From NCBI RefSeq assembly GCF_024721315.2, contig NZ_JANFAK020000071.1, positions 1 through 41,712 on the forward strand: 41,712 nt of DNA, written 5' to 3'. Position 1 is the stretch's first letter. The number at the start of each line of letters is the position of its first letter. The position numbers and the translations under genes are program-made. The stretch is from Streptomyces sp. Isolate_45. GTDB taxonomy: Bacteria > Actinomycetota > Actinomycetes > Streptomycetales > Streptomycetaceae. This document shows, piece after piece, positions 9,308-17,305 of this stretch. Under the pieces are notes generated by a model, which did not search any database, had not been told where the DNA came from, and was given only the letters and a program-made list of their open reading frames with translations.

Positions 9308-10051
9308 TCATCGGCCGCCGGCCACCCGCAGGACGGCGCCCGTGGTGTAGGAGGCGTCCTCGGACAGCAGCCAGGCGATGGCCCCGGCGATCTCCTCGGG
9401 CCGGCCCGCCCGGCCCAGCGGGATCCCGGCGGCGGCACGGGCGGGGCGGTCGGGGTCGCCCATGGCCGCGTGCATGTCGGTCTCGACGATCCCCGGCGAG
9501 ACCCCGTTCACCCGGATCAGGTCCGGACCCAACTCCTTGGACAGGCCGATGGTCAGCGCGTCGACCGCGGCCTTGGTGGCCGCGTAGTGGACGTAGTCGC
9601 CGGGGCTGCCGAGGGTCGCGGCCGCCGAGGACACGTTCACGATGGCCCCGCCCCCGCCGGCCGCCATGTCCCGGGCGGCCCGGCGGCAGCAGAGCAGGTA
9701 CCCGATGAGGTTCACCTCCACCACGCGCCGCAGGTCCTCCGTCCGGGCGTCCACGAGACGGCCCAGCGGGCCGGTCACCCCGGCGTTGTTCACCAGGCCG
9801 GTGACCGCGCCCAGTTCGGCGCCCGCGATGTCGAAGAGCCGTTCCACGGCGCACTCCTCGGACACGTCACCGCGTACCGTCACGCACCGCGCTCCCGCCG
9901 CCCGTACGCGCTCGGCCGTGGTTTCCGCCGCGGCCTCGTCGCGGGCGTACCCCAGCACCAGATCGTGGCCTTCGCCCGCGAGCCGGAGGCAGGTCGCCGC
10001 ACCGATGCCGCGGCTCCCCCCGGTGACGACCGTGACGGGACGACGTGTCAT
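9308..10051 (-). CDS. SDR-family oxidoreductase (FabG-like)
   Basis: 247 residues, the classical SDR length. The NAD(P)-binding TGGSRGIG is at 10-17, NNAG at 88-91, and the catalytic residues are Ser at 141/142, Y156 and K160 (YAATK). PG near residue 190 and the C-terminal dimer segment (TTGAVLRVAGG) are present. Arg at SRG and Arg after beta-2 (YARDEA) favour NADPH. AGGAGG lies directly upstream of the ATG at 10051. It is divergent from the RNA ligase gene across a 263-bp gap that contains a 17-bp palindrome. It may reduce a 3-ketoacyl or related carbonyl substrate; the physiological one is unknown. Confidence 0.92.
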   Translation of the reverse strand: MTRRPVTVVTGGSRGIGAATCLRLAGEGHDLVLGYARDEAAAETTAERVRAAGARCVTVRGDVSEECAVERLFDIAGAELGAVTGLVNNAGVTGPLGRLVDARTEDLRRVVEVNLIGYLLCCRRAARDMAAGGGGAIVNVSSAAATLGSPGDYVHYAATKAAVDALTIGLSKELGPDLIRVNGVSPGIVETDMHAAMGDPDRPARAAAGIPLGRAGRPEEIAGAIAWLLSEDASYTTGAVLRVAGGR

Positions 10052-10116
10052 ACGAACCTCCTGTGCGAGCCGTGCGGAGCCGATCCCCGGGCGCGGCGCA
10101 GGCTAACACCCGGATA

Positions 10117-10133
10117 TCCGCTGGACCAGCGGA
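10117..10133. promoter_or_regulatory. 17-bp perfect inverted repeat between SDR and RNA ligase
   Basis: TCCGCTGG-A-CCAGCGGA has two perfect 8-bp arms around one central base. It lies 66 bp upstream of the SDR start and 182 bp upstream of the RNA ligase start. Size and symmetry suit a TetR- or MarR-type dimer site, but no such regulator gene is adjacent. Confidence 0.5.
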
Positions 10134-10314
10134 AATGGCCGCGTGGAGAGTGGGGTGGCAGCGGGGGACGGACGGGGTCCCGGCGCCCGGCCCGCCCAAT
10201 TGGCGTCCGCCCGCAACGACTTCACCCCGCACGACCGTGCCACCGCAACCGCCCTGACCCGCCCCTGCCCCCGCCCCCGCCCACGAACCGGACCCGGAAC
10301 CGAGGAGCCGCCCC

Positions 10315-11391
10315 ATGTCCACTCTGCGTGTCACCGTCGAAGAGCTGACCGTCCACGACCACCCGAACGCCGATGCGCTGGAACTCGCCCAAGTGGGCCT
10401 CTACCGCGCCGTCGTCGCCAAGGACTCCTACCGAACGGGCGATTTCGCCCTCTACATACCGGAACAGGCGGTACTGCCCGCCGGGTTGATCGAGGAGCTG
10501 GGACTGACCGGCCGGCTCGCCGGCAGTGCCGCCGACCGGGTCAAGGCGGTCCGGCTGCGGGGTGAACTCTCGCAGGGGCTGGTGTGCCGGCCCCGCGCGC
10601 TGGACGGAGTGGACCTCGCGTCGGCCGCCGAGGAGGGCACCGACTTCGCCGAACTGCTGGGCATCGTCAAGTGGTCGCCACCCGTTCCCACGACGATGGA
10701 CGGTGACGTCGAAAGGGCTCCCGACCTGCTGCCCTGGGTGGACATCGAGAACCTCCAGCGCTACCCGCGGATCTTCGAGCCGGGCGAGACCGTGGTCCTG
10801 ACCGAGAAACTCCACGGCACGGCCTGCCTCATGACGTACGTCGCCGAGGGCGAGCGGGTCATCGTGTCCTCCAAGGGCTTCGGCTCCAAGGCGCTGGCGC
10901 TCAAGGAGGACGAGCGCAACCTGTACTGGCGTGCCGTACGCGGTCACGGCGTGCCGGCGGTCGCGGCCCGGCTGGCCGAGCGGCTCGGCGCGACCCGGAT
11001 CGGCGTCTTCGCGGAGGTCTACGGAACCGGCGTGCAGGACCTCCCGTACGGGGCCCGGGGGAACGCCGCCGACGCGCCGCCCGGATACGCCGTCTTCGAC
11101 GTGTCGGCGGAGATCGACGGGCAGGTGCACTGGCTGGACCCGGCCCAGGTCCTGGAAGCGGGTGAACTGCCTCTGGTGCCCAGGCTCTTCGAGGGGCCCT
11201 ACGCCCTGGAGACCGTCCTGGAACTGGCCTCCGGCCGGGAGACGGTCTCGGGCCGGGACCTGCACCTGCGCGAGGGCGTCGTCATCCGCCCCGTCCCGGA
11301 GCGCTACAGCCCGGTGGTCGGCGGCCGCGCCATCGCGAAGGCGATCAGCCCCGGCTACCTGACCCGCAAGGGCGGCACCGAGTACGAGTGA
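10315..11391 (+). CDS. ATP-dependent RNA ligase (Rnl5 / DraRnl-like)
   Basis: 358 residues. The N-terminal about 120 residues form the OB-like domain seen in Deinococcus radiodurans RNA ligase (NADALELAQVG, ALYIPEQAVLP). The nucleotidyltransferase domain follows: motif I EKLHG with the adenylated lysine K165, motif III FAEVYG (about 239-244), motif IV REGVVIRP (about 321-328) and motif V KAISPGYLTRK. This order matches the Rnl5 group, which seals 3'-OH/5'-phosphate nicks in RNA or RNA-DNA hybrids. There is no end-healing domain, so it needs partner enzymes that clean the ends; an HD/kinase protein and an EEP/2H/poly(A)-polymerase fusion occur at 37-41 kb in this window. GAGGAG lies upstream of the ATG. 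Monocistronic, with a terminator at 11408. Confidence 0.9.
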   Translation: MSTLRVTVEELTVHDHPNADALELAQVGLYRAVVAKDSYRTGDFALYIPEQAVLPAGLIEELGLTGRLAGSAADRVKAVRLRGELSQGLVCRPRALDGVDLASAAEEGTDFAELLGIVKWSPPVPTTMDGDVERAPDLLPWVDIENLQRYPRIFEPGETVVLTEKLHGTACLMTYVAEGERVIVSSKGFGSKALALKEDERNLYWRAVRGHGVPAVAARLAERLGATRIGVFAEVYGTGVQDLPYGARGNAADAPPGYAVFDVSAEIDGQVHWLDPAQVLEAGELPLVPRLFEGPYALETVLELASGRETVSGRDLHLREGVVIRPVPERYSPVVGGRAIAKAISPGYLTRKGGTEYE

Positions 11392-11407
11392 CGGTACGGG
11401 CGGGGTC

Positions 11408-11439
11408 GTAGGAGTGGCCGGGTCGTTCCGGCCTCCTAC
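11408..11439 (+). terminator. Hairpin terminator between convergent genes
   Basis: GTAGGA and GGCCGG (11408-11421, with GT bulged between them) pair with CCGGCC and TCCTAC (11428-11439) around a 6-nt loop. There is no T-run, as is common in Streptomyces. It sits between the RNA ligase and the RmlD-like gene. Confidence 0.7.
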
Positions 11440-11518
11440 CGCCACGCCGCCACGCCCCCCGAGCCGCGGCGAGGTCGGCGGCCCGGGGCCGCTCGGATCC
11501 GCGCGCTCCCGGGGCTCG

Positions 11519-12379
11519 TCACGTCGCGCCGGGGGACGCCGGGGCCCCCTCGGCCCCCTCTCCGCGCAGGAAGGTGCGGGCGCCGCGGATGCGGGTGCGC
11601 AACCGGACTTGGGTCGCGCGGCTGTCCAGACGTACGTCGAGGGCGCCCGGCAGGGACGTGTCCGCCCGCCGTCCGACCGGCAGCCGAGCGCCGTCCAGAC
11701 CGTCCCTCCGCGCGATGAGCAAGCCGAGGTCGTGGCGGCTCAGGGCGTCCGGTCCGGCGATGTGGAACGTTCCGGCCAGTTCGGACAGTGCGATCTCCCA
11801 CAAGGCCGCGGCCAGGTCCTCGACGTGCACCGGGCAACGAACGTCATCGGTGAACAGGACCCCGTCGCGGGTGCCGGCGATCAGGGCGTGGACGCCGCGT
11901 TCGTGCTCCGACCGGCCGTGTCCGATGATCAGTGAGGTGCGGGCGACCGCGGCCCCCGGCAGCAGGATCCGAACCCCCGTCTCGGCGGCGGCCTTCGCCG
12001 CGCCGTAGGGGGTCAGTGGAGAGGGCGCGCACGTCTCGTCGTAGTGGACGCGCGCACCGGAGAACACCGCGTCGCTGGAGACGTGCACGAGACGGCACCC
12101 CGCCCTGGCGGCGGCCAGCGCCACCCGCAGCGCGCCGTCCGCGGTGACCGCCCAATCGCCTTGTCCGCTTGACGTGTTGACCACGACGGAGGGGGCCACC
12201 TCCGCGATCACCGAGGCGACCCGCACGGGGTCGCGCACGTCGAGGTGATGCCAGGCGACCCCTGCCGTCGTGCCGGGTCGGGACGCGAACGTCGCGGCCG
12301 TCACGTGCCCCGCCGCCAGGGCTTGGCGGACGAGTTCGGTGCCCAGGAAACCACTGCCGCCGAGGATCAGAACCGTCAT
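11519..12379 (-). CDS. NAD(P)-dependent reductase/epimerase, RmlD-like extended SDR
   Basis: 286 residues. The Rossmann motif GGSGFLG is at 7-13, a conserved NTS at 68-70, HVSSDAVFSG at 99-108 with the catalytic Ser, and Y125-x3-K129 in TPYGAAK. The SSDAVFSG / YGAAKAAAE combination is typical of dTDP-4-dehydrorhamnose reductase (RmlD) and its relatives. No rhamnose genes (RmlA/B/C) are adjacent, so a stand-alone sugar or carbonyl reductase is more likely than dTDP-rhamnose synthesis. Length is usual for the family. It converges with the RNA ligase gene. The gene looks complete, with ATG at 12379. Confidence 0.85.
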   Translation of the reverse strand: MTVLILGGSGFLGTELVRQALAAGHVTAATFASRPGTTAGVAWHHLDVRDPVRVASVIAEVAPSVVVNTSSGQGDWAVTADGALRVALAAARAGCRLVHVSSDAVFSGARVHYDETCAPSPLTPYGAAKAAAETGVRILLPGAAVARTSLIIGHGRSEHERGVHALIAGTRDGVLFTDDVRCPVHVEDLAAALWEIALSELAGTFHIAGPDALSRHDLGLLIARRDGLDGARLPVGRRADTSLPGALDVRLDSRATQVRLRTRIRGARTFLRGEGAEGAPASPGAT

Positions 12380-12766
12380 GGGTCGACACGGTAGCGGGCG
12401 GGCGCCCCGCCGCGGGTCGGGCGCCCGTCGGACAAGCCGTCGAAGGATCGGGGGCCGGCCCCGGCCGGTCGCAAGTGGTTTCCGGGAGCGGGACCCCCGC
12501 AGCGGTCGGTTCCGGCCAACCTCGGGGTCCGGGCGGCCCGGCGGCCCGGCGGCCCGCGAACTCGATCAGCGGCAGCGCCTGGGGGGCCGTCGCGGCGAGG
12601 TCGGCCAGATCCCGCTGCTCCGACCACCGGCCTGCGCTGTACTCACTCCTCCAGTTCCCGCGACCGCGCAGCCGCCCCTCCGCACCCCTGTGGACACGGG
12701 CTTCCCCGGCATGCGCGCGGCCGCCCGAACAGGGCTCCACTGCAAGCCGGTTGAAGGAGATCGCGC
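12380..12766. other. Intergenic region with a coding-like fragment
   Basis: 387 bp between the RmlD-like gene and the ABC exporter. On the minus strand around 12540-12655 one frame without a start codon has almost exclusively G/C third positions and encodes a plausible peptide (RWSEQRDLADLAATAPQA). It may be the tail of a lost gene. A threefold CGGCCCGG-type repeat lies near 12533-12556. The last 20 bp carry the exporter's ribosome site (GAAGGAGAT). Confidence 0.4.
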
Positions 12767-14701
12767 ATGTCCGAGCAGCAGGCCGCGAAAGAGAAGTCCG
12801 CCGTACCACCCCAGTCGCCACCCCCTGCCCCCGCACCCCCCGCACCAGTCGTCCCCGCCCCCGCCCCGCCGGAGTTCACGTACTCCTGGGGCCAGCACAA
12901 CGACACCATGGAGGCCCTGTCGCTCGGGCAGATGGCCCGTCGCGTGCCCTCCGCCCTCCGGCAGACCGCGCGGCTCGCGCTCGCCGTCAACCGCACCGCG
13001 TTCCACGTCCTGGTCGCCGCCCAGATCCTCGGCGGGATCTGCACGGCGGCGGCCCTCGCCGCGATCTCCCGGGCGATGGTCCCGCTCCTGGCCGGTGACG
13101 GCGTCCACGAACGGATCTCGGCCGCCGCCTGGCCGCTGGTCATCGCCGCCGCGATGACCGCGCTCGGGGCCCTGGCCTCCATCACGGCGGGCAGCGCCGC
13201 CCGCCGGCTCAATCCCGGCATGGCCACCCTCGCCGACCTCGCCATGGTCGACGCCCACATGGACGTCGAACTCGCCGCCTACGACGCCCCCGACTTCACC
13301 GAACGCTCCGAAGCCGCCGAGACCGGCTCCGCACGGTCCGCCATGCTGCTCCAGGACGCGCTCGGCTTCACCGGCGGGCTGATCGACATGGTCGCCGTAG
13401 CGTCCGTCCTCGCCGTCGTCCACCCCGTGCTGCTGCCGCTGCTCCTGCTGTCCGTGGTGCCCCGCGGTCTCGGCTCGGTGCACGCCGCGCGCCTCGACTA
13501 CCGCCTCCACAACCAGACCATCGCCTCCCGCAACATCAAGCACATGATGCGCTGGCACCTGACCACCCCGAAGCTCGCCGACGAACTGCGCGGCAACGGC
13601 ATGCGGCCGTACGCCCACCATTGGTACGCGGCCGTCTGCGAGCGCATCGACTCCCGGATGGTCAGCTCCGCGCCCCGCTACCTCACCGTGTACCTGGTCG
13701 CCGCCGCCGCGTCCGGGATCTTCGTCGTCGCGACGTACGGGGCCCTCGCCGGGCTCGTCGTCGGCGGGTACATGGCGATCGCGGCGGCCGGCACGGCGAT
13801 CGTCGCCATGCGCACCTCGACCGCGGCCCTCTCCCAACTCGTCGTCTACGGGGCGGCCATGTTCCAGCACGCCCTCTACCTCGGCGACTACACCGCCTTC
13901 GTGAAGGAGGCCGCCGAGAAGTCCGGTCCGCGCGGACCGCAGGTGATGGAGAACGCCCCCGAGAAGATCCGGCTCGAAGGGGCCACCTACACCTACCCCG
14001 GCAAGGACGCGCCCGCGCTCGGTCCGGTCACCCTCACCCTGTCGCGGGGCGAGGTCGTCGCCGTCATCGGGGAGAACGGTGCCGGGAAGTCCACCCTGAT
14101 CCGGCTGCTGACCTCGCTGACGGCCCCGACCTCCGGCAGCGTCTCCTGGGACGGAGTCCCGACCTCCGACGCGGACCAGCGCACCGCCTGGCAGCACGTC
14201 GGCCTCGTGACCCAGTCGTACGGGCACTGGCCCTTCTCCGCCCGGGAGAACATCACCCTCGGACGGCCCGACCCGCGCGGCGAGGAAGCCGTCTGGGACG
14301 CGCTGGACGCCGTCGGCATGCGCGCCAACGTCGAGGATTTCCCCGACGGCCTGGACACCCTCCTGGCCCGGTCGGTCTGGGGCGGCCACGAACCCTCCGG
14401 CGGCCAGTGGCAACGCCTCGCCTGCGGCCGCGCGTTCCACCGCAGGCCCGGCCTGCTGGTCATGGACGAGCCGACCTCGGCCATGGACCCGCGCGGTGAG
14501 CACATGGTCTTCTCGGGCCTGCGCGACATGAAGGACGACCGGATCACCGTGATCGTCACGCACCGGATGGAGAACTGCCGACTCGCCGACCGGATCATCG
14601 TCCTCGACGCCGGCCGGATCGCGGAGCAGGGCACCTACGAGGAGCTCGTACGCCTGGACGGTTCCTTCGCGGAACTCGTCCGGCTCTCCCAGGACCGGTA
14701 G
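12767..14701 (+). CDS. ABC exporter, fused permease and ATPase
   Basis: 644 residues. A proline/alanine-rich cytoplasmic tail (1-35) precedes a type-I exporter membrane domain (about 60-370) and a nucleotide-binding domain (about 405-640). Walker A GENGAGKST is at 435-443, the signature PSGGQWQRLA near 543-552, Walker B LLVMDEPTSAMD with D567/E568, and the switch His in VIVTHRM. The membrane part resembles actinobacterial half-transporters often found with peptide or lipid natural products, but no biosynthetic gene is adjacent. It should act as a homodimer. The start is fixed by GAAGGAGAT upstream of the ATG. Substrate unknown. Confidence 0.9.
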   Translation: MSEQQAAKEKSAVPPQSPPPAPAPPAPVVPAPAPPEFTYSWGQHNDTMEALSLGQMARRVPSALRQTARLALAVNRTAFHVLVAAQILGGICTAAALAAISRAMVPLLAGDGVHERISAAAWPLVIAAAMTALGALASITAGSAARRLNPGMATLADLAMVDAHMDVELAAYDAPDFTERSEAAETGSARSAMLLQDALGFTGGLIDMVAVASVLAVVHPVLLPLLLLSVVPRGLGSVHAARLDYRLHNQTIASRNIKHMMRWHLTTPKLADELRGNGMRPYAHHWYAAVCERIDSRMVSSAPRYLTVYLVAAAASGIFVVATYGALAGLVVGGYMAIAAAGTAIVAMRTSTAALSQLVVYGAAMFQHALYLGDYTAFVKEAAEKSGPRGPQVMENAPEKIRLEGATYTYPGKDAPALGPVTLTLSRGEVVAVIGENGAGKSTLIRLLTSLTAPTSGSVSWDGVPTSDADQRTAWQHVGLVTQSYGHWPFSARENITLGRPDPRGEEAVWDALDAVGMRANVEDFPDGLDTLLARSVWGGHEPSGGQWQRLACGRAFHRRPGLLVMDEPTSAMDPRGEHMVFSGLRDMKDDRITVIVTHRMENCRLADRIIVLDAGRIAEQGTYEELVRLDGSFAELVRLSQDR

Positions 14702-14730
14702 CCCGGCCGGGGATCGGTCCCTCGGCCTCC

Positions 14731-14763
14731 CCGGGGCGGATGCGGCCCCCCGCGCCGCCCCGG
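14731..14763. terminator. GC hairpin between convergent genes
   Basis: CCGGGGCGG (14731-14739) pairs with CCGCCCCGG (14755-14763); an identical second right arm lies at 14773-14781. It is located in the 115-bp gap between the ABC exporter and a convergent SDR. It has no T-run. Confidence 0.45.
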
Positions 14764-14816
14764 GTTTCCGCGCCGCCCCGGTGGCCCGTCCGCACGCGCT
14801 CCTCGCGCCGCCGCCG

Positions 14817-15605
14817 CTACGGGAGGACCGAGTCCACGTACCCGCCGTCCACCCGCAGCGCCCCGCCCGTGGTGGCCGACGCGTACGGGGAGGCCAGGTA
14901 GACCACCATGTGCGCGATCTCCTCCGGCTCGATCAGCCGCTGGATCAGCGACTGGGGCCGGTGCAGGCGCATGAACTCGCGCTGCGCCTCGTCCCAGGGG
15001 AGGTTCCGGTCGACCAACTCGTACACGAAGTCCTCGACGCCACCGGTGTGCGTCGGACCGGCGATGACGGAGTTCACCGTCACCCCCGTACCGGCGGCCT
15101 CCTTGGCGAACCCGCGGGCCACGGCGAGCAGGGCCGTCTTGGACATCCCGTAGTGGATCATCTCCGCCGGGATGACCACGGCCGAGTCGCTCGCGATGTT
15201 CTGGACGCGTCCCCATCCGCGCTCGATCATTCCCGGCAGGTAGTGGCGGGTCATGCGGACGGCCGTGAGGACGTTCACGTCGAAGTAGCGCCGCCACTCC
15301 TCGTCGGGGATCTCCAGCGCGGCCCGCGCACCGAAGATCCCGAGGTTGTTGACGAGGACGTCGGCGTGCGGCACCGCGTCGAAGACGGCCCGGGCCCCCT
15401 CTTGCGTCGAGATGTCGCCGGGGGCGGCGACGAACTCGCCGCCCCCGGCGGCAAGGCGTTCCACCGCCTCGTCCACGGACTTCCCGCTGCGGCCGTTGAC
15501 GGCCACCCGGGCACCCGCGCCGGCCAGTCCGGACGCGATGGCCGCGCCGATTCCCTGCGTCGATCCGGTGACCAGCGCGGTCCTGCCGGAGAGGTCGATG
15601 AGCAC
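14817..15605 (-). CDS. SDR-family oxidoreductase (262 aa)
   Basis: Classical SDR. TGSTQGIG is at 13-20, the N-N-x-G motif appears as NNLG at 86-89 (Leu in place of the usual Ala), Ser at 139/141, Y152 and K156 (YGMSK). The C-terminal TTGGALRVDGGYVDS is the common end of FabG-like enzymes. The N-N-L-G variant and the long segment between 185 and 235 suggest the group annotated as 3-ketoacyl-ACP-reductase-like or glucose-dehydrogenase-like. The start codon is GTG at 15605. It lies 197 bp downstream of a TetR gene on the same strand and may belong to its regulon. Confidence 0.9.
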   Translation of the reverse strand: MLIDLSGRTALVTGSTQGIGAAIASGLAGAGARVAVNGRSGKSVDEAVERLAAGGGEFVAAPGDISTQEGARAVFDAVPHADVLVNNLGIFGARAALEIPDEEWRRYFDVNVLTAVRMTRHYLPGMIERGWGRVQNIASDSAVVIPAEMIHYGMSKTALLAVARGFAKEAAGTGVTVNSVIAGPTHTGGVEDFVYELVDRNLPWDEAQREFMRLHRPQSLIQRLIEPEEIAHMVVYLASPYASATTGGALRVDGGYVDSVLP

Positions 15606-15775
15606 GCCTGTACCTGCCTTGCCTGCCTTGCCTGCGGTTGCCTGTCGGAATGCGGTTGCCTGCCGGTGTGCGGTTCGGTCGCCGCCGTCCCCTTCCGACT
15701 TCCCCGCCCCGCCCGATTCATCACCTCTGTGGCGATCCGCCGGTCCGCCGATCCGCCGACCGGTCGATCCGCCGC

Positions 15776-15811
15776 CGGTCGATATCAGCCTCCCGGTCGA
15801 TATCAGCCTCC
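15776..15811 (-). repeat. 18-bp tandem duplication across the TetR stop codon
   Basis: CGGTCGATATCAGCCTCC occurs at 15776-15793 and 15794-15811. The right-hand copy contains the TGA (minus strand, 15805-15803) of the TetR gene; the other copy lies just beyond it. This is the same kind of end duplication as in the MFS gene. Confidence 0.85.
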
Positions 15812-16405
15812 CGGGCGCAGCCCGGCCAAGAGGACGTCCAGGGCCAGATCCGTGGCCTCGGGCAGCGGGGTGTCGTCGAGGAGGGAGGCGACGGCGAGCG
15901 TCGCGAGCCCGTGCACGGTCGAGAACGCGACCTGGGCGAGCCGTACGGGATCACCCGTACGCACCGCTCCCGCCCGCTGCCCCTCCTCCAGCAACCGCGC
16001 GACGATCAGCAGGCTCTCCCGGCCGAGCTCGCGGAGCTCCTCGCTGGAGCCGTCGGCGTGCTTGACGGTGAACATCAGGTCCAGCAGCGCCGTGTGCGCG
16101 ACGGCGAAGTCCACGTAGGCCCTGCCCAGTTCGGTCATGCGCGCCCCGATCGGGCGGGGGTCCCCGGAGTCGGCCGCCGTGCGCATGCGCGTGTTGAGGG
16201 TGGTGAAGCCGCTGACCGCCAGGGCGTCCATGAGGGCCTGCCGGTCACGGAAGTGCCGGGAGGGCGCCGCGTGGCTCACGCCCAGGTCCCGGGCCAGGCC
16301 GCGCAGGCTGAGGCCCTCCGCCCCGGCCTCGGTGAGGACGGCCTCCGCCCGTTCCAGCAGGGCGGCCCTGAGATTGCCGTGGTGGTACGACCCGTCGGCG
16401 GCCAA
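15803..16405 (-). CDS. TetR-family transcriptional repressor
   Basis: 200 residues. The N-terminal helix-turn-helix (about 8-55) shows GLSLRGLARDLGVSHAAPSR followed by HFRDRQALM. The C-terminal ligand domain with VHGLATLAVASLL (about 163-175) matches the WHG-type (TetR_C_33-like) group. The start codon is TTG at 16405, chosen because the minus-strand GAGGGG (16414-16419) lies 8 nt before it and no ATG or GTG fits the family N-terminus. It is divergent from the SDR at 16516, and an operator-like palindrome sits in the 110-bp gap, so it probably represses that SDR and itself. The SDR on its 3' side may be a further target. Confidence 0.9.
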   Translation of the reverse strand: MAADGSYHHGNLRAALLERAEAVLTEAGAEGLSLRGLARDLGVSHAAPSRHFRDRQALMDALAVSGFTTLNTRMRTAADSGDPRPIGARMTELGRAYVDFAVAHTALLDLMFTVKHADGSSEELRELGRESLLIVARLLEEGQRAGAVRTGDPVRLAQVAFSTVHGLATLAVASLLDDTPLPEATDLALDVLLAGLRPGG

Positions 16406-16438
16406 GTCGGTTTCCCCTCTGTCGAACCCGCAATGTTG

Positions 16439-16470
16439 TCATTGACTACAATGATGTCGATGCCTACATT
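16439..16470 (+). promoter_or_regulatory. TetR operator and SDR promoter
   Basis: TCATTG-acta-CAATGA (16439-16454) has perfect 6-bp arms. It overlaps a -35-like TTGACT (16443-16448), which is 16 bp from a -10-like TACATT (16465-16470). A third ACATTGA half-site follows at 16466-16472. The region is unusually AT-rich for this genome and lies between the divergent TetR and SDR genes. Confidence 0.6.
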
Positions 16471-16515
16471 GATTATGACGCAAGCCTTCCACGGACCGGA
16501 ACCGGAGCAACCGAC

Positions 16516-17304
16516 ATGTCGATGACGTACAGGGGAACGGTGGCCCTCGTCACCGGGGCGAGCGCGGGACTCGGCGTCGAGTTCGCCCGCCAATGGGCCG
16601 AGCGCGGCGCCGACCTGGTGCTGGTCGCCCGGCGCCTGGACCGGCTCGAAGAACTCGCTCGGGACCTGGAGAAGCGTTACGGCATCCGGGCCACGCCCCT
16701 GGCCGCCGACCTGGCCCTCCCCGGCGCGGGCGCGGCCCTGCACGCCGAGCTCGAAGCCCGCGGCATCCGGGTGCAGACGCTGATCAACAACGCCGGCTTC
16801 GGCAGTCACGGCGCACTCCTGGAGCAGGACCCGGCGCAGGTCGACCGGATGATCCAGCTGAACGTCGCCGCGGTGGCGGGCCTGACCCGGGCCTTCCTGC
16901 CCGACCTGGTGGCCGACGGCCGGGGCGCGCTGATCACCCTCGCCAGCACCGCGGCCTACCAGCCGACCCCGGCGATGGCGGTCTACGGAGCGACCAAGGC
17001 GTTCGTGCTCAGCTTCACCGAAGCCGTCGCGTACGAGACCCGTCGGTCCCGGTTGCGCGTCCTCGCCGTGTCCCCGGGACCCACGAGCACCGAGTTCTTC
17101 GACGTGGTCGGCAGCCGTGACGCCGTGGTCGGCAAGGTCGCCACGCCCGCGCAGGTCGTCACCACCGCCCGCCGCGCCCTGGAGCGGGGTTCGACCCCGC
17201 CGAGCGTCGTCGCGGGCCTCGGCAACCGACTGTCCGCCCTGGCCTCCGGACTCGCGCCCCGCCGCCTGGCCCTGACCGTCGCGGGCCGGGCCCTGAAGGC
17301 CTGA
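16516..17304 (+). CDS. SDR-family NAD(P)-dependent oxidoreductase (DltE/YqjQ-like)
   Basis: 262 residues. The cofactor motif TGASAGLG is at 13-20, a basic ARR follows beta-2 (38-40, NADPH preference), NNAG is at 91-94, and catalytic S144, Y157 and K161 (YGATK) are present. SPGPTSTEFF (about 189-198) is the signature of the DltE/YqjQ short-chain dehydrogenase subgroup, as is the long hydrophobic C-terminus. It is divergent from the TetR gene and probably repressed by it. The substrate is unknown. The downstream side abuts a decayed Rrf2 gene on the other strand. Confidence 0.9.
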   Translation: MSMTYRGTVALVTGASAGLGVEFARQWAERGADLVLVARRLDRLEELARDLEKRYGIRATPLAADLALPGAGAALHAELEARGIRVQTLINNAGFGSHGALLEQDPAQVDRMIQLNVAAVAGLTRAFLPDLVADGRGALITLASTAAYQPTPAMAVYGATKAFVLSFTEAVAYETRRSRLRVLAVSPGPTSTEFFDVVGSRDAVVGKVATPAQVVTTARRALERGSTPPSVVAGLGNRLSALASGLAPRRLALTVAGRALKA

Positions 17305-17305
17305 G

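Noticed and set aside
14731..14781. Repeated CCGCCCCGG considered as a regulatory element
   Set aside because: Its place between two convergent genes suits a terminator better, and short GC palindromes are common in this composition.
14781..16118. A 445-codon open frame on the plus strand
   Set aside because: Antisense to the SDR at 14817 and part of the TetR gene; no recognisable domain or ribosome site.
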